A stretch of 64,000 nucleotides of DNA from CAZSIA01 sp045126355. Its GTDB lineage: Bacteria > Bacillota_I > Bacilli_A > Acholeplasmatales > Anaeroplasmataceae. How positions within the stretch are numbered: the first letter of the stretch is position 1; the number at the start of each line of letters is the position of its first letter. This document shows positions 36,997-47,296 of the stretch, one piece after another. The stretch lies in contig JBGVOE010000103.1 of NCBI GenBank assembly GCA_045126355.1, positions 1 through 64,000 of the forward strand. The letters are read 5' to 3'. The position numbers were made by a program, and so were the translations under genes. Under the pieces are notes generated by a model. That model had not been told where the DNA came from. It saw nothing but the letters and a program-made list of their open reading frames with translations, and did not search any database.

Positions 36997-39900
36997 GTGA
37001 ATAAAAAAAATATATTCGCTTTAATTTTACTAGCTTTAATGTTATTAGTTTCTAGTTGTGATGGGAATAATGAAAATCCAAATACAAAAACTCCTGAAAA
37101 ATGTGAAACACACATTGATTTAAATAATGATAATATTTGTGATAATTGTGCTACAACAATTGAAACAAATATAAAAACTCCTTATATTCCTGTTATTGAA
37201 GTTACAGCAGTTAAGGAAAAAATTTCTTTAAAAGATACTGAAGTTTTAAATTATAATTACAAAACATTATTTGAAATTAGTAGTGATGGGAAGAAGATAC
37301 CTGTTGTTGAATCATATCTTGATTTATCTCAGGTATCAGATGCCCCAGGCACTTTTGAAATTGTTTGTACTTATGAAGATAAAACTGCTAAAGTTTCTGT
37401 AGAGGTTATTGAAACAATATATGAAGTTATTTTAACAGTTGATGAAATCACGATTAATAAAACCCTTGTAGAAGAATATGATTACTTAAGTTTATTTACT
37501 GCAAAAATTGATGGTGTTTTAATTGATATAACTTCTAGTATGATTGAAAGTAATGTTAGTACTGAAGCAGGAAGATATGAGTTTAAAGTTACTAATAACA
37601 AAGTTAGTAAAACTTTAATTGTAAATGTTACAAATTTAAACAAGATTGAAATAATAAATACCTACACTGATGTAGAGATTTATTTAAATGAATTAGAAAA
37701 TTTTGATTTTACTACTTTATTTAGTGTTTATGTTAATGATGAAGCAGTAGAAGTTTCCTTAGATATGATTGATATTTCTGCTTTAACTGATGTAGTTATA
37801 GGAGAAAGTTACGATATCAGTTTAACTTGTGTTACAGATGAAAATGAATTAACAAAAACTATTAAAGTAAAAATAATAGAAGCAAAAGAGCTTACTATTT
37901 CTGCTAAAAATTTGGTTATTTATCCAAATGCAGAGTACATTGATTTATGTACGCTATTTGAAATTAAATATGGAGATGAAATTATACCTGTTAAAAACGA
38001 GATGATTTCAGGAAGTATTAATTACACTACTGTTGGAATAAATGAAATCACTTTAAATTATAATGGTAAAACTGCCACATCTACTGTAGAAGTTAAAAAA
38101 GGTGTAGTTATAAACCATCGTTACACTGATACAATTACTATAAAGAAGGGGACAAATAAAAAATCTTATTTCTTTGCAAATGATTTTATCGTTGTTGTTA
38201 ATGGTGTTGAAATGAAGTTCATTTCAGACGAATATCTAGATACAAGTGCAGTTGATTTTGATACAGTAGGTACATATGAAGCTAAAATAACTATTCCTTA
38301 CAATGAAAATCGTGTAGGGTTAAGTGGAGTTAAATTTACTTATTATGAAGAAACAATCAGTTATGTAGTTGTTGAAAATGAGTATGAAATTACAATTTTA
38401 AAAGATTTGGTTGAGCTAGAAGAAGGCACAACTGAATATGACGTTTATAAAAATATTAAGGTTAGAATTAATAATCGTAATCAAACATTAACTGAAATTC
38501 CTGAATATGCAAGTGTTATCGCTTGTTATGTCGAGTTAAGATCAGACGCGATTGATTTTACAAAACCAGGAATTCAAAAAGTTGAAGTAGCCATTTATGT
38601 TAATGGTCCTAATAATGATCCAGTAATTGTATCATATGATTTAGTAGTAGCTACTAGCATAACTGTAGAGAAAGTTGATAAAGTAATTTATACTGGCGAA
38701 ACATTATTTACGCGTGATTTGTTTAAAATTATTAATGGTAAAGACGAAGTAGAAGTTACTAATGATATGATTGATGGTCATGTAAATATGTTTAAACCAG
38801 GTGTTTATTATGTTAAGTTAGAATATTCTGGAATTGAAGTTACATCAAAAGTAGTAGTTTTAGATAGATATATTTTAGGAACTTATAAGACACTTCAAAC
38901 ATCAATTCCTGTTAAATCTACTAATGAAAGTGATGAAGAAGTTGTAACACCAGGTAAGATTTTATCTAATTTAACTATTAATGAAGATGGAACAATTAAA
39001 ATTGGTAATAGAACTGCTCATATTATCAATGCAATAGATGAAAATACATTTATTGTAAAATTAATTTCTTATGAATATACATTATATTATAATGATGGAA
39101 TTATTATTTTAAATCCAGAAAATAATATTAGACTTGAATTTAATGAAGATAAGAGACCTTTAATTTATTTCAATTCTGATATATGGCAAGTAATGGATAT
39201 CCTTACAGTAAATAATAAGGAAACGCATGTTTTGTCTGCATCTTATCCAAGTTATTCAATTGATGTATTTAAGATTCAATCTAAAGTGGATTATTCGCAA
39301 AAATGGTATGGATTAAAAGTTGAGATGACTAGTAAAATGAATTCTGATACTATTTACGAAGTTACTTGGGGTGAAGTTAAATTTGATGATGATTTTGTAT
39401 ATGATATTAATAGAGAATCATTCCTAACATTAAACAACATCCGATACAATTTTAAAATCGGAGCTAATAAAACAGCTAAAATTTTAAAAGAAGAAGATAC
39501 AAAAAAATATGCTAATATGACATTTAATGGTTTATATAACGGTCAAGAAGCTACTTTATATGTTGATCATTATGGAGCATATACATTCTTTGTTAATTCT
39601 GAGAAAGTATTCTATATTAGTTCTTATGACTTAGAGCAATTAAAAGTTGGCGGTCAAGATTTTGAAAATGATACAGTGTTGTTATACAATTTCAATGAAG
39701 TATATTCTTATCAATTTTCCTTAAATTTAGATGATCTTACATTTGAATTTGTTGATAAAGAATTAACTTTTGGTAAATATTGTTATGATAATTTGATGTT
39801 CTTCTTTGACGGATATGGTAGTGGTATTTTTAAAGATGATATGAAATCTTATTATGAATATCCTTTCAATTATACAGTTAATGAAAAAGAAATTGAATTA

Positions 39901-41370
39901 AAGTTTATTAAACCTGAAGATGATTTTACATACGGTGAAGTAATCAATTTATATTTAGATGATTTTGGTAACTTATTAACAATTGGTTCTTGTCTAAAAG
40001 ATGAATTAATTGGTATTAAGTTTGAAAATCAAGTTATAACAGATGGCGCTATAATTCGTGTTAATACAACTAAAATTGGTAAAAACACAGATAATAACGC
40101 TAAAAAAGAATTATACGCAAGTATAGAAATTATTACTAAAGATGGTATAGTTACAGGTGATAGTATTAAAAACTATGTTAATACATCAGCTATCAGATTT
40201 AGTGTTCCAGGATTTTACCAATTCTCTATTACTGTAGATTTAAATGGAACAACTCTTACTAGCTATTACGGTTTAGAGGTTATTGATTCAGTTTATGAAG
40301 GTAATGTTTTAATTGGAGAGTATAATGCTGTTATTGATGCAAGCACTAAGTTATCAATTGATAAATATGGTGTTTGTTATATAGTTTATGCTGGTAAAAC
40401 ATATGAAGGAATGGTAAAAATATATGAAGATAATACATTTATTATTAATGCATTCGATAGCCTAAGAAATAGTGTTATGGTTACAGGTGAGTTGTTAAAA
40501 AATGGAATCATCAGTGTACGTTCAACTGGTGCTGTAACATTTAATGAAGTTTTAACAACTGGTGCTGTTGAAGAAATAGGTTGTGAAGGTTTAATTCTAA
40601 GAATGATTTTAATTAATGAAGAAAAAACTTTTGTTCTATCAGAGCATAAATTAAGTTTTGGTTCATTTGTAGAAATGCAAATTTTAGAAGGAATTAGTGT
40701 TTTTGAAAAAGATACTATTATAAGTCTAAAAGGTGAAAAAGAAGTTGTTGTAAAAATTAGAGCCTGGGATAATTTACATTCTGGATTAATTCCTAGTGAT
40801 GGATATCGAGGAATTTATTCATCTAATGGATTAAACGATATTTTTGTAGATGGTTTTGGGAACGTTAAGTATAATGATTTATTTGGTACATACGATTTGA
40901 ATAGAAATGTAATTACAGTTATGACGGAAACTGAAACATTTGTTTTACGTTTAAACAAAGACTCAGCAACTTATGAAAAAATTGATATTGAACTAAATAA
41001 TACCTTAGTTGAGGGAAAATCATACTCAAGTTCTTACATTTATTATTGTTCAGATTATGCATATAATGCTAACACAACTTTTGTGTTTAAAGCAAATGGT
41101 GTTGTTGTAGTAAAATCATCTTCAGCTGATCATGACTCAGGTGATGATATGTGTTCAAATGATACTTATTCACCAATTTTTGCAACGCTAGAAGGAACTA
41201 TGGGTACATATATAGTAATCGGAAATAAAATAACAGTTGTTATTAATGAAATAGAATTTGTGTTTAAAATTTCAAACGTTTTAGATGTGCAAGAAATTAT
41301 TTGCATTTCAACAAATCTAGATACTGATTCTCACGGATATTTCGGTGAGGATACTATCTTTATTTTATAA
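36997..41370 (+). CDS. Lipoprotein with about seven tandem Ig-like domains and GTY-type repeat modules
   Basis: A 1,457-residue lipoprotein (lipobox VSSC) with a GTG start behind GCGAGGG. After the lipid Cys lies a short Cys/His/Asp motif, CETHIDLNNDNICDNC, that could hold a metal. About seven Ig-like domains of 70-90 residues follow (about 65-640), each with a YDYLSLF-type strand, a conserved MI and a GxYxxxV end. The C-terminal half holds beta modules such as GTYKTLQTS, GLYNGQEATLYVDHYG and GIYSSNGLNDIFVDGFGN, the last matching repeats in the next gene. No catalytic motif was found. Its length and repeats suggest a stalk-like surface protein. Confidence 0.75.
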   Translation: MNKKNIFALILLALMLLVSSCDGNNENPNTKTPEKCETHIDLNNDNICDNCATTIETNIKTPYIPVIEVTAVKEKISLKDTEVLNYNYKTLFEISSDGKKIPVVESYLDLSQVSDAPGTFEIVCTYEDKTAKVSVEVIETIYEVILTVDEITINKTLVEEYDYLSLFTAKIDGVLIDITSSMIESNVSTEAGRYEFKVTNNKVSKTLIVNVTNLNKIEIINTYTDVEIYLNELENFDFTTLFSVYVNDEAVEVSLDMIDISALTDVVIGESYDISLTCVTDENELTKTIKVKIIEAKELTISAKNLVIYPNAEYIDLCTLFEIKYGDEIIPVKNEMISGSINYTTVGINEITLNYNGKTATSTVEVKKGVVINHRYTDTITIKKGTNKKSYFFANDFIVVVNGVEMKFISDEYLDTSAVDFDTVGTYEAKITIPYNENRVGLSGVKFTYYEETISYVVVENEYEITILKDLVELEEGTTEYDVYKNIKVRINNRNQTLTEIPEYASVIACYVELRSDAIDFTKPGIQKVEVAIYVNGPNNDPVIVSYDLVVATSITVEKVDKVIYTGETLFTRDLFKIINGKDEVEVTNDMIDGHVNMFKPGVYYVKLEYSGIEVTSKVVVLDRYILGTYKTLQTSIPVKSTNESDEEVVTPGKILSNLTINEDGTIKIGNRTAHIINAIDENTFIVKLISYEYTLYYNDGIIILNPENNIRLEFNEDKRPLIYFNSDIWQVMDILTVNNKETHVLSASYPSYSIDVFKIQSKVDYSQKWYGLKVEMTSKMNSDTIYEVTWGEVKFDDDFVYDINRESFLTLNNIRYNFKIGANKTAKILKEEDTKKYANMTFNGLYNGQEATLYVDHYGAYTFFVNSEKVFYISSYDLEQLKVGGQDFENDTVLLYNFNEVYSYQFSLNLDDLTFEFVDKELTFGKYCYDNLMFFFDGYGSGIFKDDMKSYYEYPFNYTVNEKEIELKFIKPEDDFTYGEVINLYLDDFGNLLTIGSCLKDELIGIKFENQVITDGAIIRVNTTKIGKNTDNNAKKELYASIEIITKDGIVTGDSIKNYVNTSAIRFSVPGFYQFSITVDLNGTTLTSYYGLEVIDSVYEGNVLIGEYNAVIDASTKLSIDKYGVCYIVYAGKTYEGMVKIYEDNTFIINAFDSLRNSVMVTGELLKNGIISVRSTGAVTFNEVLTTGAVEEIGCEGLILRMILINEEKTFVLSEHKLSFGSFVEMQILEGISVFEKDTIISLKGEKEVVVKIRAWDNLHSGLIPSDGYRGIYSSNGLNDIFVDGFGNVKYNDLFGTYDLNRNVITVMTETETFVLRLNKDSATYEKIDIELNNTLVEGKSYSSSYIYYCSDYAYNANTTFVFKANGVVVVKSSSADHDSGDDMCSNDTYSPIFATLEGTMGTYIVIGNKITVVINEIEFVFKISNVLDVQEIICISTNLDTDSHGYFGEDTIFIL

Positions 41371-41391
41371 ATACAAAGGGAGGAATATAGA

Positions 41392-44300
41392 ATGAAGTTA
41401 AAAAGTATAATGATTTTACTTATTTGTGCTGTCATTACTGTTGTGGTAAGTGCTTGTAATACACATGAACACAATTATTCATCTTATGCTTTAGTAACTA
41501 ATCCTACTGAAACTAATGTAGGTAGTGCTAATGCTTCATGTGAATGTGGTGAAAGTACAACAATTGAAGTTCCAACTTTATCAAATGAAGAAGTATGGAC
41601 ATTAAAATCAACTACTAATTCTACATGTACTGTAGCTGGTAGTAAAGTATATGAATCAATTTATGGAAGTGTAACAGTAACATTAGATTTACTTCCACAT
41701 GAATATACTTCATATGAATTAGTAGTAAACCCTACTTTAGAAGAAGTAGGAAGCGCTAAAGTATTATGTGCTTGTGGTGCTGATAAAACTGTAGAAGTTC
41801 CAGCTTTATCAAATGAAGAAGTATGGACATTAAAGTCAACTACAGATTCTACATGTACTGTAGCTGGTAGTAAAGTATATGAATCAATTTATGGAAGTGT
41901 AACAGTAACATTAGAATTATTAAAACATGAATATAATACTTATTCATTAGTTACAAATCCAACATTAGATACAGTAGGTAGTGCTACTGCAACATGTGCT
42001 TGTGGAGCAAGTACAACAGTAGAAGTTCCAGCTTTATCAAATGAAGAAGTATGGAATATGACTTTAGTTGCTGCTGATTATAATAAAGCTGGTAGCAAAA
42101 CATATACATCCGTTTATGGGCAAGTTATTGTTAGTGTAGCTAAATTAGTTGCTCCTTATGATGGAAAATCTTATGTTTCTTTAAATATTGAACCAGCTGT
42201 TGATGGTGTTTATAAAAATGGTGTAATTACTCCTGGTGATACTTGGAGCACACATACTATTACATTTGATGAAAATGGTCGTGGACAAGGTTCTGCTTAT
42301 CCGTTTAGAGGATACTTTGAAATTTCAATGGTAGATCCTACAACTGGTAAAATTGTGATTGTTAAATATGATTTAAAATCTTCTGGCGAAACTGATGCAG
42401 ATGGAAATACTATTTATGTTAAAGATTTAGAAAGCACTCCAAAAACTTTCAATGCTTATGTTGATATGGAAACTGGTATTATTGTTTGTGAAGCTGAACA
42501 ATTTGCAGAAATTAACTTAATGGTTCCATTTGAAAGTATCAAACGTAGCGACGTTAAAGCTTCTGCATGGACAAACTCTTTAGCTATGACTTATACTGAT
42601 TTAAATGGTGTAGAACACAATATTTATGTTTATAAAGGTATTAGTTATTTTGATGTTAAGTTCTTAGATAGAGAAGGTAACGAATTAACAGGTGATGCTT
42701 GCTTTAATTCTTCATTAGTAAATATTAAAGATGATAGTAATGTAGTTATTGAAGTGTTTGCATTCAATGGTGAAAAACTTGTAGTTGCTGACGGTTTACA
42801 AGGAAGTTATACAAATGGTGAAGATACTATCATTGTATCTGGAGCTGGTATAGCCACATTTAATGGTATGGAAGCTACATACGTTATTAATAGTGATTCT
42901 AATATTGGCGTATATACTTCTGATAGTTATTACGAAGTTACATTAAATAAAGAAAGTAATACATTTGAATCAATTAAACCAATGGTTACTATTGATTTCA
43001 ATACATCTGATAAAGTAGTAGTTGATGGTGTAAGTGTTAATAAAAATATGGCTTATGTATTACCAATTCCAGCTTGTGAAACACATGCATTTAAAGGTTG
43101 GTTCTATGATAGTGCATGTACAATGGCAGTTGAAGCTACATTTATTCCTACAGAAAACACAACTTTATATGCTTCTTGGAAAGAAAAAGTAGTTATTACT
43201 TTAGTCGGTGTTTTAGAGGGAGATTCAACTACATTGTATTTAGGTGAAGGTGATATTATTGGTGAGTTCTTACCTGTGTATGGTGTTGAACACACTATTG
43301 GTAAAAAATTTATCGGTTGGTTCTTAGATGAAGGATTTGAAATTAGTTTACCTGAAGAAGCAGAGGTAACTGCAGAAGATACTGGCATCGTTATTTATGC
43401 TTGCTGGGAAGATGTACCATCATATTATGGTACTTACTTTGGTGCTAATACATTTGGTGATGGTAATACACGTACAACTAACACTACATTATCTATTGAT
43501 GAAAATGGTACTATTAGTGGTAAATGGACTGGTGTTGTAAACTCATATGATCCTACAACTGGTATTATTAGTTGGCATAAGACAAACGAAGATACTGTAC
43601 GTTACTTCTGGTTTGATCCTATTCATGGTGTAATAGTTACTTCATATGGTTCTCAACAAAATATTGGTGGTGACTTCTTTACATTTAGTAGAAATTGTAC
43701 TTCTGGTTCAAAAGATATGGTTGATAGAAGATTAACTAGCAGTCCAGAGGTTCGTTTAATTAGTGTTTTAGCTGATGATAAAACTCCTGTTTTAGTTTTA
43801 GTTTACAATGAAAATTTATATTCAAATATTTCAATTGAAGGTACAACTGGTTTATTAACTACAATTGATGAAGTTAAAAATGATAGTAGAGTAATTATTA
43901 AAGATAAAGACGGTAATGTTATTGTAGGTGTTGCTGCTGCTGATAGAGACTTTAGTAAATCAACTACTAACTTAGTACTAGATAAATATTATGGAACTTA
44001 TTCAAATGGTTCTGAAGAAATTTCATTAGATGGTCGTGGTGGTGTTGTATATGGTGAACTAATAGGTACTTATAGCGCTGCTCTTGAAGGTTCTTCATAT
44101 CAATTAGACGTATATTTAAATAACAAGACAGAATATTATGAATTAACTATAGATGGTACTTCATTTGCAATGACTAAACCAATGGTTACAATTACATTTG
44201 TCACAGGTGAAGGTCATAGTATTGTTGAAAGTCAATCATTTAATAAAAATATAGTTGCAAACTTACCTATATTAAATGAAGATGGTTATGTATTTAATGG

Positions 44301-47064
44301 TTGGTTTGTTGATGCTGAATTTACTGAAGAAGCAACTAATTATATTCCAACTTCTGATGTAACTTTATATGCTAAATTCTCTGCTCCAGTCACATTAACA
44401 ATTAATTATTGTGATGATATAACTGGCGCTAATATAATCACATATTCATTTGGTGATGTTGCTACAGTTGATAACCCTATTAGAGATGGCTATGTATTTG
44501 ATGGTTGGTACACTTCAAGTACATATGAAGAAAATACTTTATGGACATCAGGTAGTGTATTAGAAACTAGTGTTGTTATTTATGCTAAATGGAAAAATGC
44601 TCCAAAATATGTAGGTACATATTATGGTGCTGAGGTGTATGGTAGTGATGAAGGAAGTGTTTCAGCTAATAAATATTTAACAATTGATGCTGCATTTAAT
44701 ATGACAAGTTCTAGAAGCAGTGGTACTATTTTACCTGATTCATACGATCCTGAAACTGGTATTTTAAAATATGCATATGATTCATATTATGGTATGGAAG
44801 AACATATGTTATTATTCGTTCAATATAACGGTTTAGATATTATTATTATGAACTGGACAGGAAGTAAAACTGACCCTGTTTCTAACGATATTTTCATTTT
44901 TGTAAAAGGTGCTACATCTTGTACATATGATAGCGTGGCAGATGAAAACGGACATAAGAATCAAGCTGCATGGAACTCTAAAAACGAAAGAGTTGTTACT
45001 TTAACATTTGACTTTGGTAATGTTACTTTCTATGTTGATTCAAATACAAATGAAGTTTATGGAAATGTTAATGTTAAAGATGCTTCAGGTAACGTTTTAA
45101 AAGCTGGTGCTATCTTAGATGCTAATGTAAGTTTATTTACAATTTATGATGAAAACAATGAAGTGATTCGTGTTTATGGTAAAGATGATAATAATAAAAT
45201 TGTTGGTTTAGATGGATTCCAAGGAACATATACAAATGGATTAGATACATTAGTTGTTGATGGTGTAAAAAATGTTAAATTAAATGATGTAACTGGTACT
45301 TATAATATTGTAAGTGATTCAACATACACATTAGAAGTATTTGCTAATGAATCTTATTATGAAGTTACATTGGATCAAACTACAATGACATATACAATCA
45401 ATAAACCAATGGTTGAATTTGTATTTGATACAAATGGTGGTACAATTGATGGAGAATTAACTGTATCAGTAAATAAAAACATTGAAATCACTTTACCAAC
45501 TCCAGTTAAAGAAGGATTTGTATTCAAGGGATGGATGGTTAATGAAACTGTAGTTTCAAATAATTATGTTCCTACTGTAGATACTGTGTTCGTCGCAAAA
45601 TGGAGTGGTTCTGTTAATGTTACATTTGTAATGAATAATGGTAGCGAAAATGTTGTATTAAGTGTTGAAACAGGAACAGCTGCAACTATTGAAAAACCTG
45701 TTTATGAAGGTTATACATTTGCTGGATGGTTCTTAGATGAAGCGTTAAGTGAAGCTTATAATAATGAAGCAATTACTGAAACTACAACGTTCTATGCTAA
45801 ATGGATGTTAACTCCTAAATTTGTAGATTCTTATAAGGGTGTTGAAGTTTGGGGCTCAAGTGGAACCGGAAGTATAAGCGATAACAAGACAGCTAGTATT
45901 AATGAAACGTTCTATTTGAATGGTGGTAAATCTGGTCAAATTGATGCAAGTTCATATAATCCTTTAACTGGTATATTCACTTATTCTTCTAGTAATTATT
46001 TAGGATTATTCATAACTAATAGTAATTATAAATTCTTATTCTTAAATTACAGTCAAAGTTCAGACGATGTTATTAAAGGAACTGATTATTACTTCTATGT
46101 AAACGCAACTACAACAAGTTTTGTTACTCAATATATTTGGAATAGTGGTTGTGAAAGAATCGTTGAATTAACTGTTGATGGAAATCCAATGCTATTCTAT
46201 ATTAATTCAAATGAAAACTTATTCATGCCTTGTGTTGCAATAAAAACTTTATTAGGTGAATCATTAAATACTTCTGATTTAGCTAATGCTTCATCACTAG
46301 TGATTACATTTGAAGGTAATGTTATTAAACAATATGCAAAAGAAGGATCTAACTTTGTAGAGTTAGATGGATTCCAAGGAACATATTCAGGTGAATTAGG
46401 TACTGTTACATTAGATGGTGCTGGTACTGCAATTGTTGATGGTGTAAATGGTACTTATAAAGTAGTTGATTCAGTAATTGAAATTACTTTTAACTCTATA
46501 ACTAAAACAGTAACTGTTTCTGATAATGCTTATACATGTGTATTAGATGCAACTGCTGGTACTTATACATATAATGGTAATGTGTTTGTTTCAACAGGTG
46601 ATGGTAACTGTACTTTTAATGGTGTAAGTGGAACTTATACTAAAGATGGTATGAATGTAACTTATACAGTTTCAGGAAACGCATCTACAATTTTATTAAA
46701 TAGTGATGGTACATATTCAGAAAAATCTATCTTTGCAGGATTAACATTTACAGGTTCTTATTACGGTGAATGGGATGAATACTATAATTCTTTAAGAGTA
46801 GTATTTGATGATTCTACAACAATTAGTGGTGTTATATATTCAGGTTCAGGAACTTCTTATTACTTTAACTTTACTGGTGAATTAGTTGGTACAACATTAA
46901 CATTAACTATTACTAGTGCGGTTGATAGAGGTCTTGTTGGAAAAACTATTGTATTTGAAATTAATGGTTCAACTATGACTGTTTCAGCAGATTCAACAAT
47001 TAATAGTAATGTTTATACATTCAAAAATAATGGTTCTGTTTCTTGTGATGGATTTTCATTATAA
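41392..47064 (+). CDS. Giant repeat lipoprotein with three 76-residue repeats, InlB-type repeats and GTY modules
   Basis: A 1,890-residue lipoprotein (lipobox VSAC, Cys22). Residues 27-254 are three 76-residue repeats with C-X-CG (CECG, CACG, CACG), the first two also having STCTVAGSKVYESIYG. From about residue 467 a composite unit of about 400 residues recurs: a GTYTNG-DG module (starting near 467, 865, 1275 and, shortened, 1660), two InlB-type repeats (for example 530-597 and 597-677, each with FxGWF and YAxW), and a longer GTYxGxxxxG domain (near 678, 1072, 1476). The C-terminus has further GTY strands and no anchor. It is preceded by GGGAGGAATATAG and ends the surface operon before a terminator. 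Confidence 0.82.
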   Translation: MKLKSIMILLICAVITVVVSACNTHEHNYSSYALVTNPTETNVGSANASCECGESTTIEVPTLSNEEVWTLKSTTNSTCTVAGSKVYESIYGSVTVTLDLLPHEYTSYELVVNPTLEEVGSAKVLCACGADKTVEVPALSNEEVWTLKSTTDSTCTVAGSKVYESIYGSVTVTLELLKHEYNTYSLVTNPTLDTVGSATATCACGASTTVEVPALSNEEVWNMTLVAADYNKAGSKTYTSVYGQVIVSVAKLVAPYDGKSYVSLNIEPAVDGVYKNGVITPGDTWSTHTITFDENGRGQGSAYPFRGYFEISMVDPTTGKIVIVKYDLKSSGETDADGNTIYVKDLESTPKTFNAYVDMETGIIVCEAEQFAEINLMVPFESIKRSDVKASAWTNSLAMTYTDLNGVEHNIYVYKGISYFDVKFLDREGNELTGDACFNSSLVNIKDDSNVVIEVFAFNGEKLVVADGLQGSYTNGEDTIIVSGAGIATFNGMEATYVINSDSNIGVYTSDSYYEVTLNKESNTFESIKPMVTIDFNTSDKVVVDGVSVNKNMAYVLPIPACETHAFKGWFYDSACTMAVEATFIPTENTTLYASWKEKVVITLVGVLEGDSTTLYLGEGDIIGEFLPVYGVEHTIGKKFIGWFLDEGFEISLPEEAEVTAEDTGIVIYACWEDVPSYYGTYFGANTFGDGNTRTTNTTLSIDENGTISGKWTGVVNSYDPTTGIISWHKTNEDTVRYFWFDPIHGVIVTSYGSQQNIGGDFFTFSRNCTSGSKDMVDRRLTSSPEVRLISVLADDKTPVLVLVYNENLYSNISIEGTTGLLTTIDEVKNDSRVIIKDKDGNVIVGVAAADRDFSKSTTNLVLDKYYGTYSNGSEEISLDGRGGVVYGELIGTYSAALEGSSYQLDVYLNNKTEYYELTIDGTSFAMTKPMVTITFVTGEGHSIVESQSFNKNIVANLPILNEDGYVFNGWFVDAEFTEEATNYIPTSDVTLYAKFSAPVTLTINYCDDITGANIITYSFGDVATVDNPIRDGYVFDGWYTSSTYEENTLWTSGSVLETSVVIYAKWKNAPKYVGTYYGAEVYGSDEGSVSANKYLTIDAAFNMTSSRSSGTILPDSYDPETGILKYAYDSYYGMEEHMLLFVQYNGLDIIIMNWTGSKTDPVSNDIFIFVKGATSCTYDSVADENGHKNQAAWNSKNERVVTLTFDFGNVTFYVDSNTNEVYGNVNVKDASGNVLKAGAILDANVSLFTIYDENNEVIRVYGKDDNNKIVGLDGFQGTYTNGLDTLVVDGVKNVKLNDVTGTYNIVSDSTYTLEVFANESYYEVTLDQTTMTYTINKPMVEFVFDTNGGTIDGELTVSVNKNIEITLPTPVKEGFVFKGWMVNETVVSNNYVPTVDTVFVAKWSGSVNVTFVMNNGSENVVLSVETGTAATIEKPVYEGYTFAGWFLDEALSEAYNNEAITETTTFYAKWMLTPKFVDSYKGVEVWGSSGTGSISDNKTASINETFYLNGGKSGQIDASSYNPLTGIFTYSSSNYLGLFITNSNYKFLFLNYSQSSDDVIKGTDYYFYVNATTTSFVTQYIWNSGCERIVELTVDGNPMLFYINSNENLFMPCVAIKTLLGESLNTSDLANASSLVITFEGNVIKQYAKEGSNFVELDGFQGTYSGELGTVTLDGAGTAIVDGVNGTYKVVDSVIEITFNSITKTVTVSDNAYTCVLDATAGTYTYNGNVFVSTGDGNCTFNGVSGTYTKDGMNVTYTVSGNASTILLNSDGTYSEKSIFAGLTFTGSYYGEWDEYYNSLRVVFDDSTTISGVIYSGSGTSYYFNFTGELVGTTLTLTITSAVDRGLVGKTIVFEINGSTMTVSADSTINSNVYTFKNNGSVSCDGFSL
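41470..42153 (+). repeat. Three tandem 228-bp coding repeats
   Basis: Units start at 41470, 41698 and 41926, each coding 76 residues. Within units 1 and 2, bases 41576-41687 and 41804-41915 (112 bp) differ at only three positions. Unit 3 is diverged in its second half. Near-identity at DNA level indicates a recent duplication or ongoing homogenisation. Confidence 0.85.
42796..46440 (+). repeat. Composite protein super-repeat of about 400 residues, three copies plus a partial
   Basis: Recognised at the protein level from the recurrence of GSYTNGEDT / GTYSNGSEE / GTYTNGLDT / GTYSGELGT at about residues 467, 865, 1275 and 1660. The first three copies are each followed by YYEVTL-type strands, KPMV, two GW-containing InlB repeats and a GTYxG domain. 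Spacing is about 398, 410 and 385 residues. Confidence 0.75.
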
Positions 47065-47099
47065 TTGTTTTATAATAAATAACATTATTAAATAAAATT

Positions 47100-47132
47100 A
47101 TCCTCTAACCTTATTTGGTTGGAGGATTTTTA
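47100..47132 (+). terminator. Terminator of the surface-protein operon
   Basis: ATCCTCTAACC (47100-47110) pairs with GGTTGGAGGAT (47117-47127), 11 bp with one G-U, around a TTATTT loop, followed by TTTTTATC. Confidence 0.88.
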
Positions 47133-47136
47133 TCTA

Positions 47137-47159
47137 TTAATTAAGAAAATCTTAATTAA
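47137..47159. repeat. Perfect 10-bp inverted repeat between the terminator and nusB
   Basis: TTAATTAAGA (47137-47146) and TCTTAATTAA (47150-47159) flank AAA. It sits about 90 bp before the nusB -10. It is almost purely A/T, so it may be chance or an operator. Confidence 0.45.
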
Positions 47160-47250
47160 ATTAAATATCTTGTCATATAAGTGCTCTTTTTAACATTTAA
47201 AAGTCAAATATCATAAAATATGTATTAGTATTTTAATATTTATTCTTTTT

Positions 47251-47279
47251 TTTATTTTGCTTTGTGATAAAATTATAAT
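47251..47279 (+). promoter_or_regulatory. Probable nusB operon promoter
   Basis: A consensus -10 TATAAT (47274-47279) lies 17 bases before the ATG. The best -35 at 17-bp spacing is the weak TTTATT (47251-47256), so only the -10 is firm. GCGAGG serves as ribosome site. Confidence 0.45.
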
Positions 47280-47296
47280 AGCGAGGTATTTGTATT

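Noticed and set aside
42796..46440. CRISPR-like or phage tail-fibre interpretation of the long repeats
   Set aside because: Repeats are in one continuous frame, diverged at DNA level, with no unique spacers and no phage genes nearby.
23984..47064. LPXTG sortase anchoring of the large surface proteins
   Set aside because: No LPXTG-type motif with a basic tail was seen at any C-terminus. Lipoboxes explain anchoring.
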